A stretch of DNA of 64,000 bases from Bilamarchaeum sp040758595 (lineage in GTDB: Archaea > Micrarchaeota > Micrarchaeia > Anstonellales > Bilamarchaeaceae): the NCBI GenBank assembly GCA_040758595.1, contig JBFLVJ010000002.1, positions 1-64,000 of the forward strand, written 5' to 3'. Below are positions 8,443-17,157 of the stretch, one piece after another. The position numbers and the translations under genes were made by a program. Every line of letters begins with the position of its first letter. Position 1 is the first letter of the stretch. The notes under the pieces are model-generated. The model saw nothing but the letters and a program-made list of their open reading frames with translations. It did no database searches and was not told the origin of the DNA.

Positions 8443-11400
8443 TGTCCTTACACAAAATGCTATGGAAAGAAACAGGTGTTCATTTGGCAGAGAAAGACCC
8501 ATCGCTAAGACCGTCCTTCAGGCGCACAAGGAACTTGAGGCCGGTCCCGAAGGTCGGATTCAGCCTGTCCGTGGCCAGCATCTCCCCGTTCATGCGTCCC
8601 CGCCCCATTCTCATCGACAAGCCGCTGCTCAGCACAAACGAGAAGCTGATGGGGAGCCTTTCCGAAGAGATAATCCTCAGGCCGGGCAACCGTGCGTTCC
8701 ATACGCACCCGAAGCTCCCAGGGGTCGAGTTCACCTCGGAGGAATGCGCCGATGCCGCGGCCATCGCCCTCTCGGCCCAGAAATATCTCGTGCTCTCCTT
8801 CTCCGCGCCTGATGGCCGTTTGGGCATGCCTGATACCAAGGCCCTCGTGCAGGATGCGCGTTTCTGGTCGGCGGCAAAGTCCTGCGATGCGGAAGCCATG
8901 ATGGCCTGCGCGCTCAAGGAAGCGCTGGTGAGCGCCCGTGCGGCCGCGCTAAACACCGGAAACGGGGCGCACGCGTCAAGATCCCAGGCAAGGGACGATG
9001 TGGAAGAGGCGCTCATGTTCACGGAAGAATACATCTATTTCAAGGCGGGCGGCGAGGATTCGCTCCCGAGCATCAAAAGGATGTCCGGCCTCGAGAAGGA
9101 ATTTCCCGAATCATCTTTCTATGAGCTGGCCACGAAGGCGTTAGATGCAAAAAGGGAGGGCCGCCAGCTCGCCGACCCGGACATGGAAGTCGACATCTCC
9201 GGGACGACCGACGTCAGAGAGGAAGTGATGGAAGAGACCAAGATGCTCGGAGACCTGCTCGAGACGCTGATCGCTCCTGAAAAGGCGCTCATAGAGAAGA
9301 TAACGGGCGCGAAGGAGCTGGACACCAAGAGCCTGCGCACATTCCTTTCCATGCACCCAGGCAAGCGCGATCTTTTGCTCCAGCGCGGGATCAACCGCCA
9401 ATGGCTTTCGAACGGGTGGAGAGAAGGGCTCGGACTCTACCAGGACATCTACCGCTCCATCTATGCGAAATGCGGCATCGCCAAGCCCACGTCTGAAGAG
9501 AGGCGGGAAGCGGCTCTGGATCCATCGAACCTCTCCGAAGAGCAGCGTCTCTGCGTATCCTTCATATTCCCCATCGGGCCGGATGAGAAGATAACTCCGG
9601 CGCACATAATCGCATTGGACATCTGGCTGAGGGCCGATAGGGAGGAGCTCGAGCGCATCTGGGATCAGATGTATCCGAGCTGGACCGAAGTGGAGGCGCT
9701 GGCAAACGAGATAAAGAAGAAAGGATTCACGACAGACCGGCTCCATCTGCTCTCAAGGCTGCTGGAGAAGCAGCCGTTCGAACTGGGCCTATACGATATA
9801 AGCAGCCCCGATCTGCTCGAAGCCAAGATAGCGCCCCTGAGAGCGGCCCGGGAGATGTGGTTCTCCCCTAGCAAGGAGGAGCGCATGGATGTCTGGAGAT
9901 ACGGCTCATCGGACCTTTTCGCGACCGCATCGATTTCACACAAGCTAAGATACGGCGGCCGCTATCCCAAGTTCACCAAAGACGAGGATCGCATCGCATC
10001 ATTCATCTTCCCGGGCCTCACCGGTATGGCATCCCTCGACCGCTCGGCCAAGGAAGTGGCGGCTGATATCTTCAGGAGATACCATACCGGCAGAGAAATG
10101 CCCAGGAGATACCACCAGATCATATACGAGCTGGCGAGGCTGCCAGGCATGGACGTCTCTTCTCTGCGCAGGGCCGCATATCGAGAGGCGGAATTCAAGA
10201 CGCTCTCTCGGTTCCTGGGCGCTCCGGACACGATGCCGCAGACGCAGATTGTCAAAGGCATGTGGGGCAGCCGGGCCAAAGACAAGCGCGACGGCAGCCG
10301 GCCTGTCAACGAGGATTCATGCTCATCGGTCGAAGTGGTCATGGAAGAGGGCGACGTGATACGGCTAGATATGGTCGCGGACGGGATGGGCGGCCACAAG
10401 AGAGGCGACGAGTCATCCCACGAGACCAACGGCCAGGCCGCAAGCAGGATAGCGAAAGAGGTGTTCGAGATATGCGCTCTTGCAGGCTGGATAATGACAC
10501 CGGAGGATGCCCGCCTCATTGTCATGATGGCTGACTTGGCGATAGTGAAAGAGCAGATCGGGCGGAAGACGCTGGACGATCCTAGCGTGGAGAACGACAT
10601 GGGCTGCACGATGTCGATAATCCTCCAGCGCAACGATTCCCTCTGGGGCGTGCACGCAGGAGACAGCGACTGGAAAGTGTTCCGGAACGGGGAGCCGGTT
10701 TTACTGAGTATCGGCCACACCGGAGAATGGGGTGCGCTCCAGGATGTGCGCAAGGAGGTCGAGCAGCTCGTCCGGGCCGACCTGATAAAACAGGGATTCG
10801 ATCCATATGCGCTGGACGATGATCTCAAGAGCGCATTCAACTCGAGAGTGGATGAATGGACGCATGATCTGTTCATGAAGCGGATGGAGCAGCGGACGAT
10901 ACGGCGGGGCGGGACATCCTCCGCACTTGGCCATGCGGCCGAGCACATCCATATCAACAACGCGGTCTTGGGATACCGGCCGCTCAAGGTCCAGGCAGAC
11001 GACATCATCGTCCTCTGTTCGGACGGGGTGGGCGTCCCGATATGCAACCATGAATTCGGCATATTCGCAAAAAAGGCCGGCGGCGACCTGGCAGCGGCCC
11101 GCGATGATATCGTCCAGGAAGCGGCCGCCCGCGTCGGAGTGCATGAAGGAATGATCCTCGGGCACACCACCCTCTGCGAGTGCACGGTGCGCAAAGGGAA
11201 ACCGGCATCCGATGACGCGACGCTGATGATGCGCTATGCGACCGGGGCGACCATGCCTATGCAGAAAAAACAGTCAGAAGAGCAGTTCCATCCGGAGGCA
11301 GGGAAGGCGGTCCCGTCGCTCCCACAAGAGGCTCCGAGCGATGAGCCGCCTTCTTATGACGAGGTTGCGATCGAGTTCCCTGGGAAAGACACCCCCGCTC

Positions 11401-12059
11401 CGGATGGAGAGAGCGCAAGCGTGTCCATTCCGGGAGAGCCTTCGCCAAGGCGGGAAGGTTCGGGTCTCCTCAGGCTCTTCAAGAGAGGCCCCAAGCGCAA
11501 AGGTCCGCTCCGCAAGACCAAGAATGATTCTGCCGCCGACAGATTCAAGCCCACATCCATTTTCCACTCGCAGGTTACGCCTGACGGCTCCCCGCTTTCA
11601 GATGATGCCACGAGATGGTTCGACAAGACCGTCAGGGAGATGAACGGCTCTGAGATAGTCCAGGATGTCGCCAGGGCGCTTGGCCTGCTTCCCCGCGACC
11701 TGGAGATCATGGTCTTCTATGCCTATTGCGGCGATATGGAGATAGCCAAGGATCCGCGCCACAGCCCGGTGGGGTGGGAGCTCATCGGCATGATACCTAT
11801 GCACCTGATGACCGTGGACGCCGAGCGCATCCTGCGCGCCTCATATCTGATATATATGATGAAGGAGCATAGATGGGACCGGAAGGACCGCGAAAGCATG
11901 TTCCAGGAGCTCCTGGGTCATATCAAGGCCATGCAGAATGGCGCAGAGCACACCGCCCGGCTGGAGATGGAGGCATTCGGCCTCCAGGGCCCCGGGGAGC
12001 GGGAAGATGATGGGAAGAAGGGGCGCAAGAAGGGCTCTTCACGAGGTGGAATCTCATGA
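8442..12059 (+). CDS. Very large protein with central PP2C-type phosphatase domain
   Basis: A 1205-residue soluble protein. Residues 605-935 hold a complete PP2C metal-dependent Ser/Thr phosphatase domain: NEDS, DGMGGHKRGD (about 647), GCTMSIIL, HAGDSDWKVF, CSDGVG and SDDATLMM, with the metal-binding Asp residues kept. The 600-residue helical N-terminal part and the 270-residue C-terminal part, with a Pro/Ser-rich linker near 940-1010, match nothing I recognise. It lies upstream of the six-gene operon in the same direction and between two Ser/Thr kinases, so it may reverse their phosphorylation (inference). The start is uncertain: ATG 8442 is the longest frame, but the TATA box at 8434-8441 favours a later start such as ATG 8457. 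Confidence 0.85.
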   Translation: MSLHKMLWKETGVHLAEKDPSLRPSFRRTRNLRPVPKVGFSLSVASISPFMRPRPILIDKPLLSTNEKLMGSLSEEIILRPGNRAFHTHPKLPGVEFTSEECADAAAIALSAQKYLVLSFSAPDGRLGMPDTKALVQDARFWSAAKSCDAEAMMACALKEALVSARAAALNTGNGAHASRSQARDDVEEALMFTEEYIYFKAGGEDSLPSIKRMSGLEKEFPESSFYELATKALDAKREGRQLADPDMEVDISGTTDVREEVMEETKMLGDLLETLIAPEKALIEKITGAKELDTKSLRTFLSMHPGKRDLLLQRGINRQWLSNGWREGLGLYQDIYRSIYAKCGIAKPTSEERREAALDPSNLSEEQRLCVSFIFPIGPDEKITPAHIIALDIWLRADREELERIWDQMYPSWTEVEALANEIKKKGFTTDRLHLLSRLLEKQPFELGLYDISSPDLLEAKIAPLRAAREMWFSPSKEERMDVWRYGSSDLFATASISHKLRYGGRYPKFTKDEDRIASFIFPGLTGMASLDRSAKEVAADIFRRYHTGREMPRRYHQIIYELARLPGMDVSSLRRAAYREAEFKTLSRFLGAPDTMPQTQIVKGMWGSRAKDKRDGSRPVNEDSCSSVEVVMEEGDVIRLDMVADGMGGHKRGDESSHETNGQAASRIAKEVFEICALAGWIMTPEDARLIVMMADLAIVKEQIGRKTLDDPSVENDMGCTMSIILQRNDSLWGVHAGDSDWKVFRNGEPVLLSIGHTGEWGALQDVRKEVEQLVRADLIKQGFDPYALDDDLKSAFNSRVDEWTHDLFMKRMEQRTIRRGGTSSALGHAAEHIHINNAVLGYRPLKVQADDIIVLCSDGVGVPICNHEFGIFAKKAGGDLAAARDDIVQEAAARVGVHEGMILGHTTLCECTVRKGKPASDDATLMMRYATGATMPMQKKQSEEQFHPEAGKAVPSLPQEAPSDEPPSYDEVAIEFPGKDTPAPDGESASVSIPGEPSPRREGSGLLRLFKRGPKRKGPLRKTKNDSAADRFKPTSIFHSQVTPDGSPLSDDATRWFDKTVREMNGSEIVQDVARALGLLPRDLEIMVFYAYCGDMEIAKDPRHSPVGWELIGMIPMHLMTVDAERILRASYLIYMMKEHRWDRKDRESMFQELLGHIKAMQNGAEHTARLEMEAFGLQGPGEREDDGKKGRKKGSSRGGIS

Positions 12060-12085
12060 ATAACCACTTTAGTGAAGAATTGCAA

Positions 12086-12098
12086 ACATTTAAATACA
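12086..12098 (+). promoter_or_regulatory. TATA-like promoter of the six-gene operon
   Basis: TTTAAATA at about 12089-12096 lies 60-70 nt before the first start codon. Expected transcription start is near 12118, leaving a leader that includes the strong Shine-Dalgarno GAGGTGAT at 12146-12153. Confidence 0.6.
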
Positions 12099-12157
12099 TA
12101 ACCACACTAATGTATACGCAATAACACATTATGTTCACAACTATCGAGGTGATATGT

Positions 12158-12769
12158 ATGGCGGGAAATTCGATGAAGGATGGAAATAAGGGTGGGATTT
12201 ACAAGAATCCGGTAGTGACTGCCACTATGCTGCGCACGCAGCTGGGCAAGTCAGCAGAGCCGATGATAGACCATGTGGAAGCTTCAGTCGCTCCATTGGA
12301 GAAGGCGCTTGCTCTTGTCACGACCGATACCGCCGCAGCGCTCAAGAGAAACAAGGAGCTCGGCGAGAGCGTAGCCGCTCTCGGGGCCAGGGTGGCTGAG
12401 GCGGAAACCAAGGCGGCTTCCGCAGAAGCCAGTGCCATATCCGCAGCCGCAAGCGCCGCCACCGTCACGCAGAACACCGCAGTTCTCAGCCAGCTCACCG
12501 AGAAGGTCGCCGCGATGGAAGCCGATGTCGAGAGCACCAAGCTAGCGCTGGGAACCTCGCTCCTTGCCGAGAAGCAGAACGGCTCGAAGGCAGAGGAATC
12601 CGAAGAGGGCAGAGAGACCCTCGAATCGCTTTCAGGGAAGGTCGCCCAGATGGGCGCTACGCTTGCCAGCCTGAGCGAGACCGTCGCGTTCGTGGTGGAG
12701 AGCCTCAAGGCGCTCTTCAACGCAAAGGCGCAAGAAGCCGATGCCGCTCCGGCGGAAGATACCGAGTGA
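12158..12769 (+). CDS. Ala-rich coiled-coil protein, first gene of envelope operon
   Basis: A 203-residue protein of unknown function. I start it at ATG 12158 because GAGGTGAT, a full anti-16S match, ends 4 nt before; the longer frame from 12131 would begin upstream of that site. After a short basic start the sequence is a long alanine/glutamate heptad region (about residues 40-130), typical of an extended coiled coil, and a second short helix pair near 150-190. There is no signal peptide and no membrane segment. It heads an operon of six genes with spacings of 0-58 nt. Coiled-coil proteins of this kind often serve as scaffolds; that role is inference here. Confidence 0.75.
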   Translation: MAGNSMKDGNKGGIYKNPVVTATMLRTQLGKSAEPMIDHVEASVAPLEKALALVTTDTAAALKRNKELGESVAALGARVAEAETKAASAEASAISAAASAATVTQNTAVLSQLTEKVAAMEADVESTKLALGTSLLAEKQNGSKAEESEEGRETLESLSGKVAQMGATLASLSETVAFVVESLKALFNAKAQEADAAPAEDTE

Positions 12770-12790
12770 TGATCAAGGAGGGATGCTGAA

Positions 12791-14149
12791 ATGGAGATCG
12801 ATATCAAAGGACTCATGGCAGCTATGCAGGCCGCAGGCCAGGCTGCCGGCAAGAGGGCCGAGGAAAAGAAGCCTAAGGTGACTGCAGCCCCGCTGCTCTC
12901 TGGATTGGCCGACAAGGATGCGAAATCCGCGTCCGATGTGGATGAGGAAGCCAAGACCAAGCAGCTGCGCGCACCTGCGCCAGCAGGACCGCTCAAAACG
13001 GTCGTTGATCCTAAAACCGAGGCACCGGCTAAGCCGGAAGCTGCCGCGGAGGCGGAATCATCCGCACCTGATACGGAAGCGCTGGAAGCCGACGAGGCAG
13101 GCGCTTCAGTAGTGGGCGGGGAAGGGGATGTGGTCGTTTCAGACACGCCCGCCGCGCTCGACATGGAAGCAGTCCGCTCCATGCTCGAAGAGATGGTCGC
13201 TGAGAAGCTCGCCGAATTGACCGAGACCCTGGATGTCGTCAGGACTGGCGTGTTCGGCAATAGGGGATGGAAAGAAGTGGACAAAGTCATCGAAGGCCGG
13301 CCCCTGCTCGATGCATTCGACAGCGCTTTGGCGGATAGGGTGACTTTCGAAGACCTCGGGGTCGGTTTCGATGAAGAGGGCAATATGGTCGCTCTTGTCG
13401 ATGAAGAAGGCAATCCGGTCCAGAGCGGACTGCTCAACCTGATAAATGCGTCCCATGCCGCAGCGGTCCCTGCCCCGGCGAATGTCGACCTCAGCGGAAT
13501 CGAGTCTTCGCTAGGTGAAGTGACGGCCCGCGTATCAGAGATCGAGAAGCTCGGACCACGCGTGGCAAAGCTCGAGAACGACATGTACCTGATAATCGCC
13601 GACGGCAGCACCCTCATCGAGCTCGGAGTATTCGAGAGGGATGGGGAAGGCAACCTTGTGATGGGCGATGACGGCAAGCCGAAAGTCATCTCGTCCGCAT
13701 TCGGGGAGATCCTCGAGCACGTCGCGACCGTTGATGATCTAGATCAGTTCGTCCAGCGGGGCGAACTGGGCCCGAACGGAGAGCTCGCACAGAAAATGGT
13801 CAGGATAACCCACGAAGTGATGGCGAACGAGTTCGTCAAGCTTCTGCTCAGGGATCCTCTGACTCAGAATGATCTGATGGAAGTGGTGCGCGAGGCTGCA
13901 AAAGAGCCCGAGACCGCAAGGATCGTCCTGAGGTCTCTGGCATCTGATGTCAAGCTCGTGGAAGAGGTCATCGCCAGGGTCGAAGGGACGTCCATGGAGG
14001 ATCTGCAGAAGCCCCAGTATGCCACCCACCTGGAGCAGGTCAAGGCAAGAGCCCCTCCTATAAGGGGCAACTGCGAGGGCCTCATCGACCAGATCCCCTG
14101 GGATCAGCTCGCAAAGGATTGGGCAGAACAGACAATCACAGATGGATGA
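12791..14149 (+). CDS. Unknown acidic cytoplasmic protein in envelope operon
   Basis: A 452-residue protein that I do not recognise. It opens with a helix, then an Ala/Pro/Glu-rich disordered stretch (about 25-115), then mixed alpha/beta sequence with two repeated segments of the form D-E-E-G-N-x-V (near 195-205 and 210-215) and a related D-G-E-G-N-L-V (about 285). The C-terminal third is helical and ends WAEQTITDG. No signal peptide or membrane segment is visible. AAGGAGGGATG lies just upstream of the start, and the gene follows the coiled-coil gene by 21 nt. Its place between a coiled-coil protein and membrane-anchored proteins suggests a cytoplasmic component of the same assembly (inference). 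Confidence 0.7.
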   Translation: MEIDIKGLMAAMQAAGQAAGKRAEEKKPKVTAAPLLSGLADKDAKSASDVDEEAKTKQLRAPAPAGPLKTVVDPKTEAPAKPEAAAEAESSAPDTEALEADEAGASVVGGEGDVVVSDTPAALDMEAVRSMLEEMVAEKLAELTETLDVVRTGVFGNRGWKEVDKVIEGRPLLDAFDSALADRVTFEDLGVGFDEEGNMVALVDEEGNPVQSGLLNLINASHAAAVPAPANVDLSGIESSLGEVTARVSEIEKLGPRVAKLENDMYLIIADGSTLIELGVFERDGEGNLVMGDDGKPKVISSAFGEILEHVATVDDLDQFVQRGELGPNGELAQKMVRITHEVMANEFVKLLLRDPLTQNDLMEVVREAAKEPETARIVLRSLASDVKLVEEVIARVEGTSMEDLQKPQYATHLEQVKARAPPIRGNCEGLIDQIPWDQLAKDWAEQTITDG

Positions 14150-14164
14150 CGGAGGAGATGCATA

Positions 14165-15187
14165 ATGGCTCTTGGAGATCGGAACAGGTTGAGAGGAAAG
14201 CCCGCCGGTGCGGTGCCTAAGCCCGCGGCGGCCACGCCTTCTGTAAAGGCAGCGGCCCCGCTGCTGGAAGCGCCGGCCCGGAAAGCCGAGAAGGCGCCCG
14301 CGCCAAAAGCAGAGCACGCTCCTGCAGCGAAGGTGAGCCCGCCGCCAAGGCACAAGCCTGAAGCTGCGCCTAAGGTGGTTGTGGAAGAGCCTGCGGCATC
14401 CGATAGCGGAGAGGTCACGGTCCAGAGGACCGCACATGCCAAGAGCGAGACGACCGTCCAGGTCCGCCATGCTCTTGCAGAGCCCGTCCGCGAGGAGGGG
14501 ACCCAGGCGCTCAGTGTCTCTGAGATGGAGCTGGTCTCCAGTGCGATCGAAGCTCCGGTCCAGAAGACCAGCGCTGCGATCGAGGCTCCGCAGGCCAGCG
14601 AACCGGCTACTGTCGCAGCGAGCCCCGCACCGATCTTGGCCACGAGGCCTAAGACACTCAGGTTCAGCGGTGTCGGCGACACCGAGTCCATCGGCGAACT
14701 GAAGTTCCAGCTCAAAGAGATCCTAAGCGGAGAGATGATAAACGTGATCATCTCAGGAGGGCAGTCGGAGTCCCTGGATACCCTGCGCAAGGGCCAGGAG
14801 AGCACGGTCATGTATTCCCTCAAGGACGGCACCCGCGTGAGCGTGGCCATGACATACACCGGCTTGAACATGGCCGGGACCGCATGGCAAGTGGATGCCA
14901 CCGTCAAGGGTCTCAAAGCAGCCAATATCTCGGATGTGTTGGCTGCGGCTCTGAAGAGCACCAAGGAGAGCGCTCCTTCGAAGCTTGCCTTCGCGCCGAG
15001 CATCATAGCCATGGCTTCAGGCGTGGCGGCGATGATCGCCAGCTTCACGATGAAAAGCCTGACCTCGCTCGCCGCATGGCAGCAGTACGGCATCGCAGCC
15101 ATAGGCCTGGTCGCCGCGGTTGTCGGTCTCGCTTCGATAACGGCAAGGATAGACTATAATGCGAAATCCAGAACTGGAGGGATATAG
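14165..15187 (+). CDS. Pro/Ala-rich protein with C-terminal two-TM anchor (module gene 1a)
   Basis: A 340-residue protein. Residues 1-160 are Ala/Pro/Lys-rich and likely disordered. Residues about 165-265 form a folded domain beginning KTLRFSGVGDTESIGELKF. Two hydrophobic segments close the protein, near 277-297 and 308-330, with a short basic tail. The layout (long hydrophilic front, two-TM end) is the same as that of the gene at 16128, and each is followed by an exported Cys-rich protein, so genes 14165/15188 and 16128/17158 look like two copies of one module. GGAGG at 14152-14156 precedes the start. The stop codon abuts the next gene's ATG. Function unknown. Confidence 0.7.
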   Translation: MALGDRNRLRGKPAGAVPKPAAATPSVKAAAPLLEAPARKAEKAPAPKAEHAPAAKVSPPPRHKPEAAPKVVVEEPAASDSGEVTVQRTAHAKSETTVQVRHALAEPVREEGTQALSVSEMELVSSAIEAPVQKTSAAIEAPQASEPATVAASPAPILATRPKTLRFSGVGDTESIGELKFQLKEILSGEMINVIISGGQSESLDTLRKGQESTVMYSLKDGTRVSVAMTYTGLNMAGTAWQVDATVKGLKAANISDVLAAALKSTKESAPSKLAFAPSIIAMASGVAAMIASFTMKSLTSLAAWQQYGIAAIGLVAAVVGLASITARIDYNAKSRTGGI

Positions 15188-16069
15188 ATGACTTCGAATA
15201 CACAGCAGGTTCAGAGGCCCAACGCACCGGGCCCCCAGAGGGATGAGAAGAAGCTCAGGTTCGGGCTCACGAATGCCGCCGCGGTGACTCTGGTCGCCGG
15301 CGCTCTGGTGTTCGCAGGCCTTGCCAGGAGCTGCAAGCCGGGTCCGGAGAAGATAATCAAGGTGAAGGACAAGTGCGAGGTCTGCGCGCCCGTCGAATCC
15401 CCTCCGAAGAAGGGCGATGGCAAGTGCGAGGCCGAGAAGGGCGAGAACAACCCCTATTCAGAGAAGTACGATGCTTCCTGCGGCTACTGCGGAGACGGCA
15501 AGCAGCAGGAATGGGAAAACAAGGACAACTGCCCTGTCGATTTCCTCTGCGAGAAAGGCACCGAAAGGTACTGGAGGAAGACATTCGCGGCATTCAAGCC
15601 CATGGAGGGCGGCAAGCTCGAGCTCACGACCGTCTCGGTCACCAAGAAGTGCAATAAAGACGACAAGCCTGTCACGAGGCACGGCATGAGGACCGGGATG
15701 AAACCGCTCGCGGATACCGGGATGAAGCCGGAGCCCGTCGTGGTGAAGCCGGGCGGTCCTTGCCAGGGGGGCGATCCATCCACCCTGCGTGCGATAACGA
15801 ACGCTGCCTACAGCGCTTTGGATTCAGCCAGCTCCAGCCTGAAGGATGCGCACAAACCCGAAGGCGCCCGCATACTGGCCACGTTGACGCTATATGTGTC
15901 TCCGAGCGGCCAGATAACCGGGAAAAGCGTATCTTCCAGGTGCGTGGGGACATGCGCCACTCCCAGCCTGAATGCCGCAAGTTATGTCAGTCTTGGTGGT
16001 GTGCCTTCTTCGATCGGAGGCAACCCGGGAGCGAACTGCACCATCATATACCGGAGGGTCTATAAGTGA
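15188..16069 (+). CDS. Exported Cys-rich protein with AgmX/TonB-like C-terminal domain (module gene 1b)
   Basis: A 293-residue protein. A basic N-terminus is followed by one membrane segment (about 27-46) ending LARSC, so the rest should lie outside the cell. Residues 50-125 hold paired cysteines, including CGYCGDGKQQEWENKDNCP, which resembles the CGDG...C repeats of secreted myxobacterial proteins. The last 95 residues match the end of the protein at 17158 in pattern: a helix, then V/T-rich strands with G-x-I/L-T-G, a C-x-x-x-C pair, and a final Tyr-Ile/Arg strand. That pattern recalls the AgmX/PglI or TonB C-terminal fold (inference). It starts directly at the stop of the previous gene. Confidence 0.72.
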   Translation: MTSNTQQVQRPNAPGPQRDEKKLRFGLTNAAAVTLVAGALVFAGLARSCKPGPEKIIKVKDKCEVCAPVESPPKKGDGKCEAEKGENNPYSEKYDASCGYCGDGKQQEWENKDNCPVDFLCEKGTERYWRKTFAAFKPMEGGKLELTTVSVTKKCNKDDKPVTRHGMRTGMKPLADTGMKPEPVVVKPGGPCQGGDPSTLRAITNAAYSALDSASSSLKDAHKPEGARILATLTLYVSPSGQITGKSVSSRCVGTCATPSLNAASYVSLGGVPSSIGGNPGANCTIIYRRVYK

Positions 16070-16127
16070 TTTGCAAGATCTGAGTCCGGACGGTCAGTCC
16101 GGTTCGTTCTCTGCAACGGGTGGGAAG

Positions 16128-17138
16128 ATGACATTCAAGAACAGGAACGACAAAAGATTCGGCCAGAAAGGATCCGCTAGAAGGCCAGCTACCGCCCGTC
16201 CGGCTGAGGCACCGATGCTTCTTCCACCGTTGGAGGAGCGCAGGCCCTCAGCGGTTTTCGGGGATCCGGCCGTCGATGCCCATCAGCCGACCCTCGCTGT
16301 CCCTTCAGGAGAGGTGGAGGCGAGGTCAGGGCAGTTGTTCAAAAGCGAAGTGCCGACTGTGGCCAGGCCGATCCAGGCTCCGGCAGTCCAGGAGCAGCCG
16401 CCCACCGTCCAGACCAAAGTGGAGCAGCCGAGCGCCATCTTGAGCGCACTGGTGGATTACCGAACCCGTTTCCAGAGGCTGCAGTCATCCAACGGGCCCG
16501 AGCTCATGCAACAGGTCGGGGCCCTTCTGCAGGACCTGCAGAAACTGCGCAGGGAAAACACCGACAAGGCGAGCAGGGAAGAGCTGGAGCAGGTCAACGA
16601 CTTCATCGGGAAGGTGCACCAGAAGATGATGCAGCTCATGGAGATGATGAGGGTGCAGTCTCTGCGCGCCCAGGCAGAGCTTGAGCCGCCACCGCCACCG
16701 ATCCAGATAGACCTGCCGCCTCAGGTGCCATCCAGCCAGCAGAATCCCTTACCAGCGGAGGTATCAGTCAGGGCTCTCCAGCCTTCGTTGCCGGTGCAGA
16801 GCGCGCCCCAAGAGCAACAGGAGGCTGCGCCCGGGGCGATCAAAAGAGCTATCGCCAGCCCGATGACATGGGCGATCTCCATGGTTTCGGCGTTCACAGC
16901 AGTTCTCGTCCAGCAGCACGCATTCAAGGATATCGCCCAGATGGCCGGCCGGCTGTTCAAGAGCGAACCGCCTTCAGAGAAGATGACCTCTATCGTTTAT
17001 GGGGCAGTGGTCGTGGCTACCCTGGCAGTGACCTCGCTGGTCAACATGCTGAGGAACAGGAGCGCGGAACGCAAAGAGGCGCAGGAGATGCGCAGGGAGA
17101 ACGAAGGCCCGACCGACATGGGTCAGGGCATGAGATGA
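16128..17138 (+). CDS. Pro/Gln-rich protein with C-terminal two-TM anchor (module gene 2a)
   Basis: A 336-residue protein. I place the start at ATG 16128, after GGGTGGGAAG; the open frame reaches back to 15972 but overlaps the previous gene. Residues 1-90 are basic and Pro-rich, 105-190 form a helical, probably coiled-coil region (QRLQSSNGPELMQQ... to MEMMRVQSLRAQAE), followed by a polyproline stretch (PPPPP). Two membrane segments lie near 240-262 and 280-300, and a short charged tail ends the protein. Its architecture copies that of the gene at 14165. A cytoplasmic N-terminus with a membrane tail would allow it to link cytoplasmic and exported members of the operon (inference). Confidence 0.7.
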   Translation: MTFKNRNDKRFGQKGSARRPATARPAEAPMLLPPLEERRPSAVFGDPAVDAHQPTLAVPSGEVEARSGQLFKSEVPTVARPIQAPAVQEQPPTVQTKVEQPSAILSALVDYRTRFQRLQSSNGPELMQQVGALLQDLQKLRRENTDKASREELEQVNDFIGKVHQKMMQLMEMMRVQSLRAQAELEPPPPPIQIDLPPQVPSSQQNPLPAEVSVRALQPSLPVQSAPQEQQEAAPGAIKRAIASPMTWAISMVSAFTAVLVQQHAFKDIAQMAGRLFKSEPPSEKMTSIVYGAVVVATLAVTSLVNMLRNRSAERKEAQEMRRENEGPTDMGQGMR

Positions 17139-17157
17139 CATTCATGAGGTGTTTATG

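Noticed and set aside
12199..13689. 496-codon minus-strand Ser/Ala-rich frame
   Set aside because: It spans two real genes antisense; its Ser-rich sequence is the complement of Ala/Glu codons.
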